DNA of 64,000 nt, from positions 6,076,001 through 6,140,000 of the forward strand of contig NC_066309.1 in NCBI RefSeq assembly GCF_905404315.1. The letters run 5' to 3'. The DNA is from Leptidea sinapis (taxonomy: Eukaryota; Arthropoda; Insecta; Lepidoptera; Pieridae). The position numbers were made by a program, and so were the translations under genes. The notes below the pieces were generated by a model, which did no database searches, was not told the DNA's origin, and saw only the letters and a program-made list of their open reading frames with translations. Positions 22,533 through 34,640 of the stretch are shown here, piece after piece (positions within the stretch are counted from its first letter, which is position 1; the number at the start of each line of letters is the position of its first letter).

Positions 22533-22993
22533 AATAGTTTTAAGTAAACAAAACAAAAAATACCGAACCCAGAAATGTCACCAATAATACGATCCATTGT
22601 TAAAATCGATTTATGTATGATTCGACTGTAAGCTCAAACTGTACCTTAGAGCTGTTTACGACGGACATAAAATCAGTAGTTAGAACGAAATTGAACGTTC
22701 TCGCTGGCAAGATCAGCGTTGTGGGAACGCATAATACTTGCGGTCGAAAAATACCACCAGCTCATAACCTTGTGTATTAGCTGTTACCCATAACACACGA
22801 AGAGATCAAGGTAATGTTATTTTACATAAATAGCAACAATCTATAAAATACTTGCAGATATTTTAAATTTCTAGGCAGTGGGTTCTTTTAATTAACTTCA
22901 AAGCAGAGGTCCTCAATAAACTTGTTATTTGTATATTTTTCTATAAACAACAAACTTACATACCTATATATTTAAAGCCACCATATTTTAAAC
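22533..22993. other. Intergenic stretch
   Basis: No coding block or element was recognised. Confidence 0.35.
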
Positions 22994-23256
22994 CAGCGGG
23001 AAGCTCCTTTGCATAGGATGCCGGCTAGATTATGGGTACCACAACGGCGCCTATTTCTGCCGTGAAGCAGTAATGTGTAAGCATTACTGTGTTTCGGTCT
23101 GAAGGGCGCCGTAGCTAGTGAAATTACTGGGCAAACGAGACTTAACATCGTATGTCTCAAGGTAACGAGCGCCGCTCAGAATTTTTGGGGTTTTTCAAGA
23201 ATCCTGAGCGGCACTGCATTGTAATGGGCAAGGCGTATTAATTACTATCATCTGAT
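22994..23256 (+). mobile_element. Repeat A copy, left arm of a head-to-head pair
   Basis: Starts 'cagcgggaagctcctttgca' and runs to 'attactatcatctga', where its A-rich tail is missing. It is followed at once by an inverted copy. Confidence 0.75.
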
Positions 23257-23260
23257 ACTT

Positions 23261-23541
23261 GACGAGACGAGCAGGACGTTCATCTGATGGTAATTGATAC
23301 GCCCTGCCCATTACAATGCAGTGCCGCTCCGGATTCTTAAAAAAACACAAAAATTCTGAGCGGCACTAGAATTGCACTCGTCACCTAGAGACATAAGATG
23401 TTAAGTCTCATTTGCCCAGCTACAGCACCCTACATACCGAAACACAGTATTGTTTACACATAACTGCTTCACGGCAGAAAAAGGTGCCGTTGTGGTCCAC
23501 CCATAATCTAGCCGGCATCTTGTTCAAAGGAGCCTCCCACT
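23261..23541 (-). mobile_element. Repeat A copy, right arm of a head-to-head pair
   Basis: Starts 'gacgagacgagcaggacgtt' and ends 'aaaggagcctcccac'. The A-rich tail is also missing here. Together with 22994-23256 it makes a near palindrome with arms of about 255 bp. Confidence 0.75.
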
Positions 23542-23667
23542 ACCAAATTCTTATAGTTCTATTCTAAGAATATGGAAGATCATTACAAACCAAGTCCGGA
23601 CGTCAATGGTGGTCCCATTCGAGAGGCAGCTTACACAGGACCCTGACAATGAATGGGTCGCCTGATG

Positions 23668-24040
23668 GTAGTCGGGTGGTGATCACCGCCGCCTGTACAC
23701 AAGAGGAATCACACGAGCCGGCCATTCAGGTGGATGTAGGTCCAGGCGTTTTTAAATGTCCCGATATCGTACCGACCTAGAAGCCTCGCGCAGGGAATGA
23801 ACTTCATTCCACAACTTGGTTGGACGTGGAACAAACGACAAGCGCACTGTAGCGGAACGCCACAATACACACACATAGCTTGCGAGAATTGTGGCGTCGG
23901 TTGTGATGTTGAATTCGGCAGCTGGAATCACGTGGAACAGCTCTTCGTGATAAATACGGTATCTTCTACCGGCAGACAATGCGAGGTCTCTACGCAGCGC
24001 CAAGTGAGCGAGCCGTTCAGACACTACTAGACCCCCAGGT
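23668..24040 (-). mobile_element. Diverged Jockey-like LINE 3' end
   Basis: In minus orientation it has the order of the 3' coding end (gtgatcaccgccgcc, ..., aacagctcttcg, gtgataaat, tctacgcagcgccaagtgag), but with strong divergence from the 52.5-kb LINE. Its frame retains AERLAHLALRRDLAL and VRLSFVPRPTKLWNE-like segments. It is probably a separate family. Confidence 0.6.
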
Positions 24041-24990
24041 CTTGCCACATCGAGTAGTCCTGCGTTGACCACCGTTCGATGGATTGAACTGAAACAGCAT
24101 GGCAGTGTTTTTGTACAATACAAATGGTATAAAACAAATATTATAACTATATTTACAATAGTTAAACAATATGTTATGTTTTTAAAGTGATAACTTCTAG
24201 GATTAATTACACAAATAAAACTGTGGACAGAATTTGCGGAATATGTGTGAGTTAACAGCTCCTGAAGATGGCTCGTGTAAAGACGAAACACGTGTTGAAG
24301 AGATTAAGTGAAACAGCAAAATAACGATTAATTATATTCATTTTACAATAGAAACAGTCGAATGATGTCATGAATGAATAATTGCAAACTTTTAGTAGTA
24401 CATGAGCAATTCATTGGGTATTCATGACACATCACGGAAAGATAAGGAATTGCGTTGTTTTTGCCTTAAAGGGAAATAAACATTGTGTTTTATGACGAGC
24501 CCATGCGTAGATTAATATTTTTCCCAACAAAGATTGGACTTCAACAAGTAGTAGGTAGCTTATGTTTGTGTCCTGGTATTAGCAATATGAATATTAGTTT
24601 CTATAAATACGAACATACCTATATAACATTGTTAAGATTATTCTCTCATTTCATGATGTAGGCGGCAGAAACTTGCTAAGAACGAATTTTTTGGAAATCC
24701 TAACCCGTGGCCGGGTTGAGCTGGTAGACCTCTATTGTAGCACTAAAACAAAAGTAGAGAAAATTAACAACGTTGTGATTCTAAAGGCAAAAATTAACGT
24801 GAGAAAATAGATACACTGAAGATTTTTTGATAATAAATGATATGTTTTTACTCATTAGTTTAACAGTTATTGCTGATATTCAAGTAATCAGTGTAATTAC
24901 ATACAATACATTCACTACGATCATCAAATAAATAAATAAAAGTGTGTGTGTACTTATGCACGCATACTGCACGCAAGAAGTTACACATCT
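24041..24990. other. Intergenic stretch
   Basis: AT-rich. It includes the conserved CTGAAGATG...CGAAACACGTGT motif at 24262-24298, described under findings. No gene is seen. Confidence 0.4.
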
Positions 24991-25440
24991 TTGGCCTAAC
25001 AAAGCAAAAATCCTTAAAATTATTTATTCCTCGTGCTTTTCTACGTTTCTAGAAAGAACAATGTTGTAAAAATCTTGCAACGATGACTTTGACAAATAAT
25101 TAACAAATAACGAATACGGCTGTACGGGCTTGAACCCTTTGCCTATCCTAATAATGGCCGAAGAAACCAAAAAAAAATAACTAGTGTCGCAGACGCCAGA
25201 AAATTTTAGGAACCAACACCTGTTACTTTTGTGTTACAGTGATGCGCGCATCTTAAAATTCCACTCTCATTATTTTTTTATAACGCGCCTAAAGAAGTAT
25301 AACTTCATTATATTATATAATTTATGGATAAAACTTAAAAATGGCACGCGAATGGTATTCGCTGTATTCTGCGCATGCGCGATACCAGCCTTTGGGCATT
25401 GACACAGCGCAGGTCCGTGCGCTTTTAATACCGAGAAGTT
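24991..25440 (+). repeat. Dispersed repeat H, copy 1
   Basis: The words 'gaacaatgttgtaaaaatct', 'cgaatacggctgtacgggct' and 'gatgcgcgcatcttaaaatt' recur in reverse order and strand at 34360-34610. It is a dispersed repeat of unknown class and the frames over it are broken. Confidence 0.55.
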
Positions 25441-25474
25441 TACGACTGGAAAAATATTAATATTTAATACTCAA

Positions 25475-26130
25475 CTACCTGATCCGCCAGACGCTGTTCT
25501 GCCAATAGAAATTGATAAGGATTAATATCGTATTTGTGTGTCGTATATCGTATATATTTATTTTATTTATAATTGCCAATTTTGAAAATATTAAAATGGA
25601 CATGATATGTAATCTTTAAGAGATAGACATATCTCACATTTCTCATTGCTTTTCTGTAGACTCATTTAAGATACACAATTCCACGATACATTATTTTGTT
25701 ATATCTCAAAGGGCTTAGACAGCGATTTCGTTCAGAGCTCCCGGAAGGCTAAATTTTTCCGACATCTCCAACTAATTTCGTTAATATATACAAAAATGTA
25801 TACAAAAACTTAGCAAATTATATACTCAAACCTTCCTCGAGAACCATGCTATCCATTGGTGAAAACTGCGTGAAGATAGGTGTAGTAGTTTTTGAGTTTA
25901 TCGCGAATAGACAGACGCGGCGGATGACTTTGTTTTTTAATATTTAGTCAACAAATTTTGTTAATATATGCAAAAATGTATACAAAAACTTAGCAAATTA
26001 TAAACTAAAACCTTCATCGAGAACCACGCTATCCATTGGTGATAACAGCACGACAATTGGTGCAGTAGTTTTTAAGTAGCCGCGAACAGACAGACAGACA
26101 GACGCGGCGGAGGGCTATGTTTTATAATAT
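25475..26130 (-). mobile_element. Helitron-like element H10 with internal duplication
   Basis: The right end on the minus strand resembles the Helitron terminus (hairpin-like 'ggcagaacagcgtctggc', then 'ggatcaggtag', a decayed CAGCTAG). Inside, a roughly 180-base unit is repeated twice (25770-25949 and 25950-26128). The body is related to the copy at 43152-43603. Confidence 0.55.
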
Positions 26131-26997
26131 GTAGTGAAGTTGCAAAAATATAATAATTCACTCCAGTTGACTGATCATTATCAAGCGACCTGGAGGAATG
26201 AATACTTCTGTGGGTTTGTTTTGAATGAATTACGAAATGGGAATTGAAGAAGTTTTATCGTGACTTTAATATTCGAAGTGGATAATACTAATAAATATTA
26301 CAATACAATATTCTATATCTATTACAAATATAAATACACAGTTTGATTCAAACAGTATTGTAATCAGCTTACCTTGAAGTTCATTGTGTCCGATGCAAAT
26401 AAGTTTCGAGAAATGAAGTGTTTTATGTACATTACGCTATTAAGTGTTGTAAAAAGTTTCCTTTTTCTATGAGATCTTTGATATGAACCGTCACAAAACA
26501 ATGATTCATTACGAAAAACCTTCGTCTATTTTTTTAATTGGATGGCATGTCCATGCGTAGACTCGTGAACGGGTGCTGCTTGTGGTGCCAGGTCTATTGT
26601 AATAGTTAAATAAATCATTGTATTTGTTGAATGCAAAAATTAATTATGACACTAATCACGACCATCATGTTCACGAAGCATCCTTACACAAACAATGAAT
26701 TCAAGCTCTAAAGATTGACGCATGTTGATAATTTATATTTATACAATTTATTTTTTGTTAATTTTTATGAAAATTTGACTTATTTGAATTATTTGAACAC
26801 AATTCATATTTTGGATGCAGGACCTTACAAACTAATTTGTTATGTATACTACAGGCATTGTAAATTGATTGAAAAAGTGGTCGTTGAGTTTGTGTATGAC
26901 CCTCTTATAGGCTCTTCTTTTTCCGAACATAAAATAGATTCAGTAATACAAATTATTATATATTTTAATGACGAAAAAAGCGATTTATTGCCTCATT
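26131..26997. other. AT-rich intergenic stretch
   Basis: A 94-codon frame (26715-26999) is open but has low-complexity composition and no motif. I do not call it a gene. Confidence 0.35.
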
Positions 26998-27207
26998 AAC
27001 AGCCGTTTTCAATAACGAATCTCTTACGGATACATTGCTGTCACCGTTTAATGGCAAGATCTTATCTATCCATAGTTATGTCCAATATAGTAATAGTCCA
27101 ATGTTTTATGCCGATAGGTTATTGAAATGTGAGTACGCGTAAAAGGATAGATTTGTGTACTTCTGGTAAGATAAACTAAGGATACATAGGTTATTGAAAA
27201 CGGCCGT
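26998..27207. mobile_element. MITE family C, copy 1
   Basis: A 210-bp element with inverted ends aacagccgttttcaataac and ttattgaaaacggccgt. The internal sequence includes 'caccgtttaatggcaagatc'. A second copy lies about 280 bases downstream. Confidence 0.7.
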
Positions 27208-27490
27208 AAATAAAGTTTATTTTATTTTGACTTTGAAATCCTTTCATAATAATATAATATATATCTTATTGAAATCAACAGTTGTTTGATTATGTAATAC
27301 TGTTAAATAGATATATGGTTTAATGAATTATAGTTGTATTAAAATACTAAGCATATTTATTATACCTACCAGTGTTTGTCAGCTAACACAAACAAAGCAG
27401 GTGGATGGCCTTGATTCCGATGACAAACAAGTATTTATTAGTAATTATCGTTTTGATCATGACTCTATCTTCCGCCTATATTCTACTCTA

Positions 27491-27683
27491 GTTACGGATA
27501 CATATTGCAGTCACCGTTTAATGACAAGATCTTATCTATCCATAGTCATGTCCAATATAGTTATAGTCCAATGATTTATGTCGATAGGTTATTAAAATGT
27601 AAGTAAGCGTAAAAGGATAGATTTGTCTACCACTAGTAAGTTAAACTAAGGCTATCCTTAGATACGATATTGAAAACGGCCGT
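27491..27683. mobile_element. MITE family C, copy 2 (left end lost)
   Basis: Matches 27024-27207 closely ('caccgtttaatgacaagatc', 'gataggttattaaaatg') and ends in 'gatattgaaaacggccgt'. The left inverted repeat is not preserved. Confidence 0.65.
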
Positions 27684-28426
27684 TAACCTACACTATACGC
27701 ACTAACGACGGATTTCAATACTTCATCACATTCGTAAGATAGCGATCGTAGATTGTTATTTCAACCCATTTCCTGCTTTTGGCATTTCAATTGCGATCAT
27801 GAAATAATTTATCTATCGATCTATGAAACGTTTTGGTGATCTGTTTTTTAATCCATTCTTTCGCTTTTGTACGAAAATGACAGATAAGTGATTTCTGTGC
27901 TATTTGGAGTAGTATAATTAGATTGACTGAAATGCAGATTCAGTATAGATCAACAGATTATATAAAATTCCAAATAATAATAAGAGTTCGGATATTAAAA
28001 GCGGCGGCAAACAATTCTTTCAACACTGGAAGTCTCTAAAAAGTTAACTAAATTTTCATAAAAAATATGTCGTTTAAAACATTCAAATGTAAGATATCGG
28101 ATTCGATTATTTCAAAGTTTTTATTAAAAACATGTCTGATATAGTTTGTAATACGATTGTTAAAGTGTATAATTATAAATTTTATGAAGAAGAATATTCT
28201 AAGTACCTAGATATGTATGAACTGAGACATGTAAAGATATATCATATCATTATGTTCTCATGTAAGTGACGATGTGTTTTTAATGAGAAAATAAATATCT
28301 TTAAACCTAAATGTAGTCAAATAAAATTCTCTCACTCCTCACTTTTATGTAAGTTTTTCAAAACTCATTGCATACGGTATTAAATTTCGGGGCAACCTCG
28401 AAACGTAATGATAAAAAAAATCAAGA
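27684..28426. other. AT-rich intergenic stretch
   Basis: Nothing recognised. Confidence 0.35.
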
Positions 28427-28693
28427 TTTTTTTATGACAATAAGGGACGAGGCGAACAGGAGCTTCTCAGGATTCTTGAAAAAACCCAAAAATTCTGAGT
28501 GGCACTACAATTGCGCTCGTCTCCTTGAGACATAATATGTACAGTCTCATTTGCCCAGTAACTTCACTAGCTACGGCGCCCTTCAGACCGAAACACAGTA
28601 ATGTTTACACATTACTGCTTCAAGGCAGATATAAGCGCTGTTGTGATACCCATAATCTAGCCGGCATCCTGTGCAAAGGAGCCTCCCACTGGT
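28427..28693 (-). mobile_element. Repeat A copy with internal deletion
   Basis: Starts with a T-run and 'atgacaataagggacgagg' and ends 'aggagcctcccactggt'. A segment after 'gagcttctcagg' is missing relative to the full copy. Confidence 0.75.
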
Positions 28694-28744
28694 GTTGTAG
28701 CCACCTATCATCTACATAGGAAGTTAACTCTATACAATTAACTG

Positions 28745-28922
28745 GTGGAAAAACACATAATGAAGCGACGTCTCTACGCAACGCCAAGTGATCCAGCCGT
28801 TCACAGAGCATTGGGTCCCCGACAATTCGACCTGTTCTGCGTTGCACGCGGTCAAATAGATCTGATATTGGAGTGCGCCAGACCAGAGATGACAGCAATA
28901 CTCTACTACTTTGTAGAGCGCT
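28745..28922 (-). mobile_element. Jockey-like LINE fragment
   Basis: Closely matches 52865-53050 ('tctctacgcaacgccaagtg', 'gatccagccgttcacagagc'). It encodes part of the RT C-terminal region (CERLDHLALRRDVASLCV). Both ends are truncated. Confidence 0.7.
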
Positions 28923-29603
28923 TAAACGATCAGTGGGAACGAAACGAGTATAAAAATAGTTTTTTTTTCAAACATAGAAGTAACACTATGACTTATGAGT
29001 CACCAGGGGTCTGGTTGGTACAGTGCAGAGTGACGCTGAGTCAGCTACTTTTGATGACAATGACTGCTGCACAGTAGGTAGTTATTATAATATTATGTTC
29101 ATTCTTTTATTAATTTTATTTTTATTTGGTATGTTTTTAAGGTTCTGTGTGGTTTGTCGTTATTATTAATAATTAAGTTGTCATTAATTTAGTGAAGTAA
29201 AGTTTTTCTATGTAAAAACATAATATTTTCTTCATATACGATAATAATCATCTTATCAAAGACCCAACTTGTTCAGATTCAGGAAGGTCCTACATAAGAA
29301 GGCATTATTATAGAAACAATAGAAATATTTCAAATCAAAAGCCGGATTTGTGAATATGATATGATATAAGATGTTATTTATTAAATTATATAAACCCAAC
29401 CAACTCAACCTAATCTAATTTTCAATTCGAGAATTTATTTAATAATAAAGTACACATTCCTAAAGGCATTTCAATACGTAATATGTGTTGTTCTGTTGTT
29501 GTATTCATAACTGCGAATAAAAGAGATATTTGATCACCTTTCAGGCTTTAGTCAGTATGGTAAGTATTGCATCTGATTTGTTCATCACTAAACAGTATTT
29601 GTA
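28923..29603. other. Intergenic stretch
   Basis: AT-rich with no supported feature. Confidence 0.35.
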
Positions 29604-29680
29604 TTTTTTTTATAAAAATAAAGGACGAGATTAGCAGCACGTTCAGCTGATGGTAATTGAAACGCTCTATATTCAATCGC
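29604..29680 (-). mobile_element. Repeat A, 3' end only
   Basis: A T-run, then 'aaggacgagattagcagcac' and 'gttcagctgatggtaattga', the right end of repeat A in reverse. A 23-base spacer separates it from the next copy. Confidence 0.7.
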
Positions 29681-29703
29681 AATCCTTAAATGGCGATTGG
29701 AGA

Positions 29704-29987
29704 TTTTTTTATGAAAATTAGGGACGAGATCTTCAGCTGATGGAACTTACGGACTACAATGCAATGCCGCTCAGGATTCTTGAAAAACTCAAAAATTTAG
29801 AGCGGCTCTACAATTGCGCTCGTCACTTTGAGACGTAAAATGTTAAATCTCATTTGCCCAGTAATTTCCTTCCGCCCTTCAGACCGTAACACAGTAATGT
29901 TTACATATTACTGCTTCACGACAAGAATAGGCAACTTTATGGCACCCATAGTCTAACCGGCATCCTGTGCAAAGGAGCCTCTCCACT
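29704..29987 (-). mobile_element. Repeat A copy
   Basis: Runs from a T-run and 'atgaaaattagggacgaga' to 'caaaggagcctctccact'. Its flank on the poly(T) side (29681-29703) is shared with the copy at 51180-51450. Confidence 0.75.
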
Positions 29988-30169
29988 CTCCTCCCGGGTG
30001 TTATAAATATTGCCTAGAATGTGAATTGGTCCGTAACATCGGCAACCCTCAGGGCCCTACACACCCATCGCAATGTCGACAGTAAAATATGTCATGACAA
30101 TAAATATTTTATAATGGCTATATAGAAACAGTAATCTTAATAAACTCGTTATTAAGTGAAGCTTGATAA

Positions 30170-30460
30170 ATGTCAGTACTAAAAACCATGTTTTTGAAAG
30201 AGGAATTTAAAGAACAGGTTCTAAATTCATGTATTTTTAATGTTTTCAAATCAAAACTATCACAATTAATTCATTGGAAACTTAAACTTTCAACTGGAAA
30301 CCCAAGCGCTGGCAGCTATTTCGGTCAACGGATCAGCCTAGCTATCCAACGTGGAAATGCTGCCAGTATTCTTGGTACGCTTCCCCGAATGATAGTTTTA
30401 ATTTTTTATAATCATAGTATTGTAAATAAAGTTATAAGATTTATTTTGTTTGAATAATGT
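30170..30460 (+). other. Short open frame of uncertain, probably transposon, origin
   Basis: The frame contains ISLAIQRGNAASILGTLPRM, a phrase I associate loosely with the C-terminus of a dispersed element family, but I cannot name the family with certainty. No catalytic motif is present. An AATAAA-like string follows (aaataaagtta). Confidence 0.25.
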
Positions 30461-30473
30461 AGTAACATTATAG

Positions 30474-30745
30474 CTAGTAAGCTGACCCAGCAAACGTTGT
30501 ATTGCCGATATTAAAATCGCGATACAAAAGTAACTGTTGATCGTAGATGGGTGAAAATTTGAAGTTGTGTGTATTTTTTAATGCTGACTCATGATCAAAC
30601 GAATTTTTAAAAAAATGTCAAAAAAGTTAAAAAAAAAAGACTCTCAAACCTACCCAATATGCACTCAAAATTTCATGAGAATCGGTCAAGCCGTTTCGGA
30701 AGAGTTTAACTACAAACACCGCGACATGAGAATTTTATATAATGT
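30474..30745 (-). mobile_element. Helitron-like element H8
   Basis: The plus strand begins 'agctgacccagcaaacgttg', the reverse of the GGGTCAGCT 3' end, and finishes 'cgacatgagaattttatata', the reverse of the 5' end seen at 58822. The CTAG terminus is damaged. Confidence 0.6.
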
Positions 30746-30896
30746 TATATTTATTCATTTAGATAAAAAGTTACACGCATGTCAAAGTTCTAGATTGATT
30801 CTGCTTCGGAAAATTTTATGTGTATAATATTTTCATTTTATTGAGACGTTGTTATATTTATATACTCACAATATAAAAGTAATAATTATTGTTTAC

Positions 30897-31365
30897 CGAA
30901 ATTAATCCACTGCTGGGCAAATGCCTCCCCCAAAGATTTCCACGACGATCGGTCCTGCGCTGCCCTCATCCAACGTATTCCGGCGATCTTGACCAGATCG
31001 TCGGTCCATCTTTTCCTACGTCCTACTATCTTGGGGCCTACCAACACTGCATCTCCCGGTACGTGGTCGCCATTCGAGGACATTACTGTCCCCACGGCCA
31101 TCTGTCCGTCGAACTAAGTGCCTTGCCCACTGCCACTTCAGTTTCGCAATCAAATGGGCTACTTTCGTGACTTAGGTACGGATGTCTTCATTTCTGATTC
31201 ATAGCATAGCCCTCTCCATTGCCCTGTGAGCGACCATGAGATTTCTCAGAAGGTCCATGGCTAGCGACCACGTCTGCGTACCGTAAGTCTTCCATGACAA
31301 CACAGACTGGACAGAAAACCTTTGTCTTCAGACACTGTGGTATTTGTGGTACTATTGATGACAAT
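30897..31365 (-). mobile_element. RTE-like LINE 3' fragment
   Basis: Minus-strand frames encode VGRRKRWTDDLVKIAGIRWM, then RAAQDRSSWKSLGEAFAQQW, the 3' terminal domain typical of RTE-type elements in Lepidoptera. Upstream pieces correspond to the MTYGxQTWSL region after frameshifts. Only the end of the element is present. Confidence 0.75.
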
Positions 31366-33455
31366 CTTACCTATCTTTCATTACCTTTTAAATCTATCTA
31401 AACTTGGAGGATAAACAACCATTTATTTAGGTGAATCTGCGAAACGGCGGTTATTATATTTGTTTAAATTTAAGTGGACTGTATTAAGAAGGAGGCTGGT
31501 AAAAAGCCTGCAGAACCATAGATTTATCAGTGATTGAGGAAATAGGAAGACATGCCTTATCTTTACTGACGTGCACGTCGAGGTTAATATGACCTGCTGT
31601 TCTGGTTCGATGATACGAAACAGTGTTGATCACAAGCGATCTTCTTACACCAATTAGTGACATTCGCTGGTGGTTATTTTGTCCTAATAATTAAGTATCA
31701 AAATAGTAAGTAAGCGGTTAAGGCACAATGCGTGTGCGCAATTAGCGGACTTGATTCGGCCTTCATTCGCGGTGACCTTCAGACGATTACTGTAGGCATG
31801 TCGAAGGACCCGGGGAAGGTGGTGAAAGCGGGAGGATAAAGAGGTATGATCGCATCTATACTTTTTAAATTATACCAAAAGAAACAAATTACCAATAGCA
31901 TTACCTAAAGTATTTTATAAACCAATTTGGAAAATTACTTTTGTTTTAATTCTTCTTGTTGAAAATACTTGCAGTTTCAAAGTTATTGTTTAGAGTGGGA
32001 CCATCTAAATATATTGTATTTATGAGACTGTTTTTCTTTTTGTAAACGCCTTTATTTAAATTAAACTAAGTAACCTCAAAACATAAATAGGCCACTAATG
32101 AGTCAGTTTGCAATGTCTCAATAACTTTTATGGCTCGAGTTAGGTGCTGCCAAATTTGCAAGTTGTAAGCCCACATTGTATTGTATTAAGTGGTTTGATA
32201 ATAATATTATAATTCAAGCATACGACCTACGCACCCATATATGGCGATCTACGTCTATTTTAAACAGCCTGGCAGCTTCTACGACCTTAGCTGACTTTAT
32301 ATCTCAATGATCATGCCTTTTAAATTATTTTTATGAGGTGCAGAATGCGAAGTACAATAAATTTTATTTTTATTTATAACAATTCAGCTTCTGTAAGTTT
32401 TGTTGTTTTATTTGCTACAGAATTATTTATCCTATTGTAATGAAACTTCACTTATCAGAGTTTTTCATGCAGCCCATTTATTTTTACAACACTTAACCGT
32501 TCTACATGAAAACCGGTCTACCTATGAACTCGAATAAAGATTCATCAGATATCAACTTTTAATGTTATAAGAATGTCGAGTTAAGGGGTCAGGTACGCTG
32601 AATCTCCTTAGTGCGATTTGATTGTGAAAACAAGTTAAATATGAATAATAATGTTATTAGTAACATTAACATAGACAATACTACTATTGCGCCGAGCTCT
32701 ACACCCATGTTCTATCAAACTAAAAATAACTAATATTTAATATTTTATTTGATCAACAAATTTAAATGAAATACTTTTTAAAATATGAAAACGACGAAAC
32801 TCAATAAACTGTAGCTATTTTGATTATAAAGTCTACGAAATATTGGAATAAGTAAATTTATTAAGTTAAGTTTAGTTTAATAATGTTAATATTTTAGAAA
32901 AGTGTTATTTAATTAAGAACGTAAGGCATTTACTATTTGACGTTTCAGTATGTATGTTGCATCACTTTACATATTATATATTAATTGAAATGATTTGTAA
33001 ATCGATAAAAATGTAAATCTTGATTTAAAAAAGTGGTAATGAGTTTCTTTCTACTTTTTCTCATTAGCTCAACCCTTTACGAAGTAGCATGATAAAGTAC
33101 ATGAATAAAGTGATTTGGATTTGATTTGATTTAGTACATAATTCTACAATATTCACAAAACAAACTAATTTTTTAAATAATATATTTAGCACCTTGTCGT
33201 CGTTTGCTTAGCTAATATTTCTAACAACGTTTAATGAATACCTTAGACATCGTATTCATAATCGGTTTATTTAAATAAAACTAGTTAAACGAGTTGTTTA
33301 GAATTTAATGATCATAAAAGATATCTTGGAAAAGATATTTTGCGATCATGTGATTTTAGCATATAGGTGTAATATAAGGCTGCATAGGGTTCTATGGTTT
33401 CAGCTTATATTTGTATTATATGTTTGGAATGGCTTTTTAAATTTCATTTTTTTTG
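31366..33455. other. Intergenic stretch, partly LINE-like tail
   Basis: No gene is seen over 2 kb. The block at about 32948-33135 ends 'gatttggatttgatttgatt', a LINE-like 3' tail that resembles 20617-20745 and, in reverse, 63800-63880. Confidence 0.4.
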
Positions 33456-33700
33456 CTCCCAGACAAAGGAGCTACCCTCCGGGATAGCGACGGGACGGAG
33501 GTGGTGAATGCTCATGTATCACGCAGCCTATGTCTGCGTTGGTTATGTGGGACTCACGTAAAACCTAAGTGCCTACCCAATAAACACCACCTGAGGTTGG
33601 CTTTTGGCAAGTGCCCTCTAAACCTTCATCGATGGCGACCTTCATTGGGGAGAGAGAGGCGCAAGCGGCACTCTCTATGGAGTATCCGCTGGGATTTATA
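33456..33700 (+). other. GC-richer segment of unknown origin
   Basis: The sequence around 33456-33700 is much richer in G+C than its surroundings and is open in one frame (33453-33743). It shows no protein motif I recognise. It may be the 5' part of a LINE, but this is inference only. Confidence 0.25.
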
Positions 33701-33950
33701 TTCATTTAAGATTTTTTTATTATTATCAGACCACAGTCAATGACACCACGACCGAATGACTGTCGTGATATGTCCAATAATATTTAACACGTCTTACAGA
33801 AGCGTCACATTAGCAGTCTGGGTGACAGTGTGAAAAATTACTGATTTTAATATTATTTTGGTTCCAACCATCAGTATTTACTTTAGATATGAAAAAAACA
33901 TAACCAAATATAATTTGATGAGTATTTTTACTGTAACAAAGCAATTATAA

Positions 33951-34048
33951 TCCCGAGCGGCACTGCATTGTAATGGACATGGCGTATCAATTATCATCAG
34001 CTGAACGTCCTGCTCGTCTCATCCCTTATCTTCATAAATGAAAAAAAA
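33951..34048 (+). mobile_element. Repeat A, 3' end only
   Basis: Runs from 'cgagcggcactgcattgtaa' to 'cccttatcttcataaatg' followed by an A-rich run. Confidence 0.7.
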
Positions 34049-34239
34049 GAATAAAAAAAATATATATTTATATTATTTATTAACAGCAATACACGATACT
34101 TACTTTTTAGCTTTTTTCCATGTGATTTTGAGACTTAGTTTAGACTCATTTATATTAAAAACTGCCCACATCAACATAATAAGCATCTCTTAATACAAAG
34201 GTAGTAAGATTTAAACCCTACAGACTTTACATAAGGTTC

Positions 34240-34640
34240 AACTGAAAAAGCCATACTGAATATACGTAGTAAATTTGTGCATTTTAACCGACTTGAAAAA
34301 GGAGGAGGTTCTCAATTCGATTGATATATTTTTTGAAGTTATTTTAAGGACGTTATGAAAAAGTGATGAGAGTGAAATTTTAAGATGCGTGCGCATCACT
34401 GTTACACAAAAGTAAGAGGGTTTATTGAAGTTGGTTCCTAAAATATTCTGACGTTTGCGACATTCGGTATTTTTTTTGGTTTCTTCGTCCATTATTAGGA
34501 TTTAGGATAGGCGAAGGATTCAAGCCCGTACAGCCGTATTCGTTATTTAATAATTAAATGTCAAAGCCATCGTTGCAAGATTTTTACAATATTGTTCTTT
34601 CTACAAACGTAATAGTAAGTACACACACACTTTTTTTATG
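34240..34640 (-). repeat. Dispersed repeat H, copy 2
   Basis: Reverse copy of 24991-25440, sharing 'aagcccgtacagccgtattc', 'gttgcaagatttttacaa' and 'tgcgcatcactgttacac'. It begins near 'ttttaaccgacttgaaaaag', a common lepidopteran repeat word also near 3300. Confidence 0.55.

Noticed and set aside
26715..26999. 94-codon frame
   Set aside because: Composition is dominated by AT-rich codons with no motif, and it ends in MITE C.
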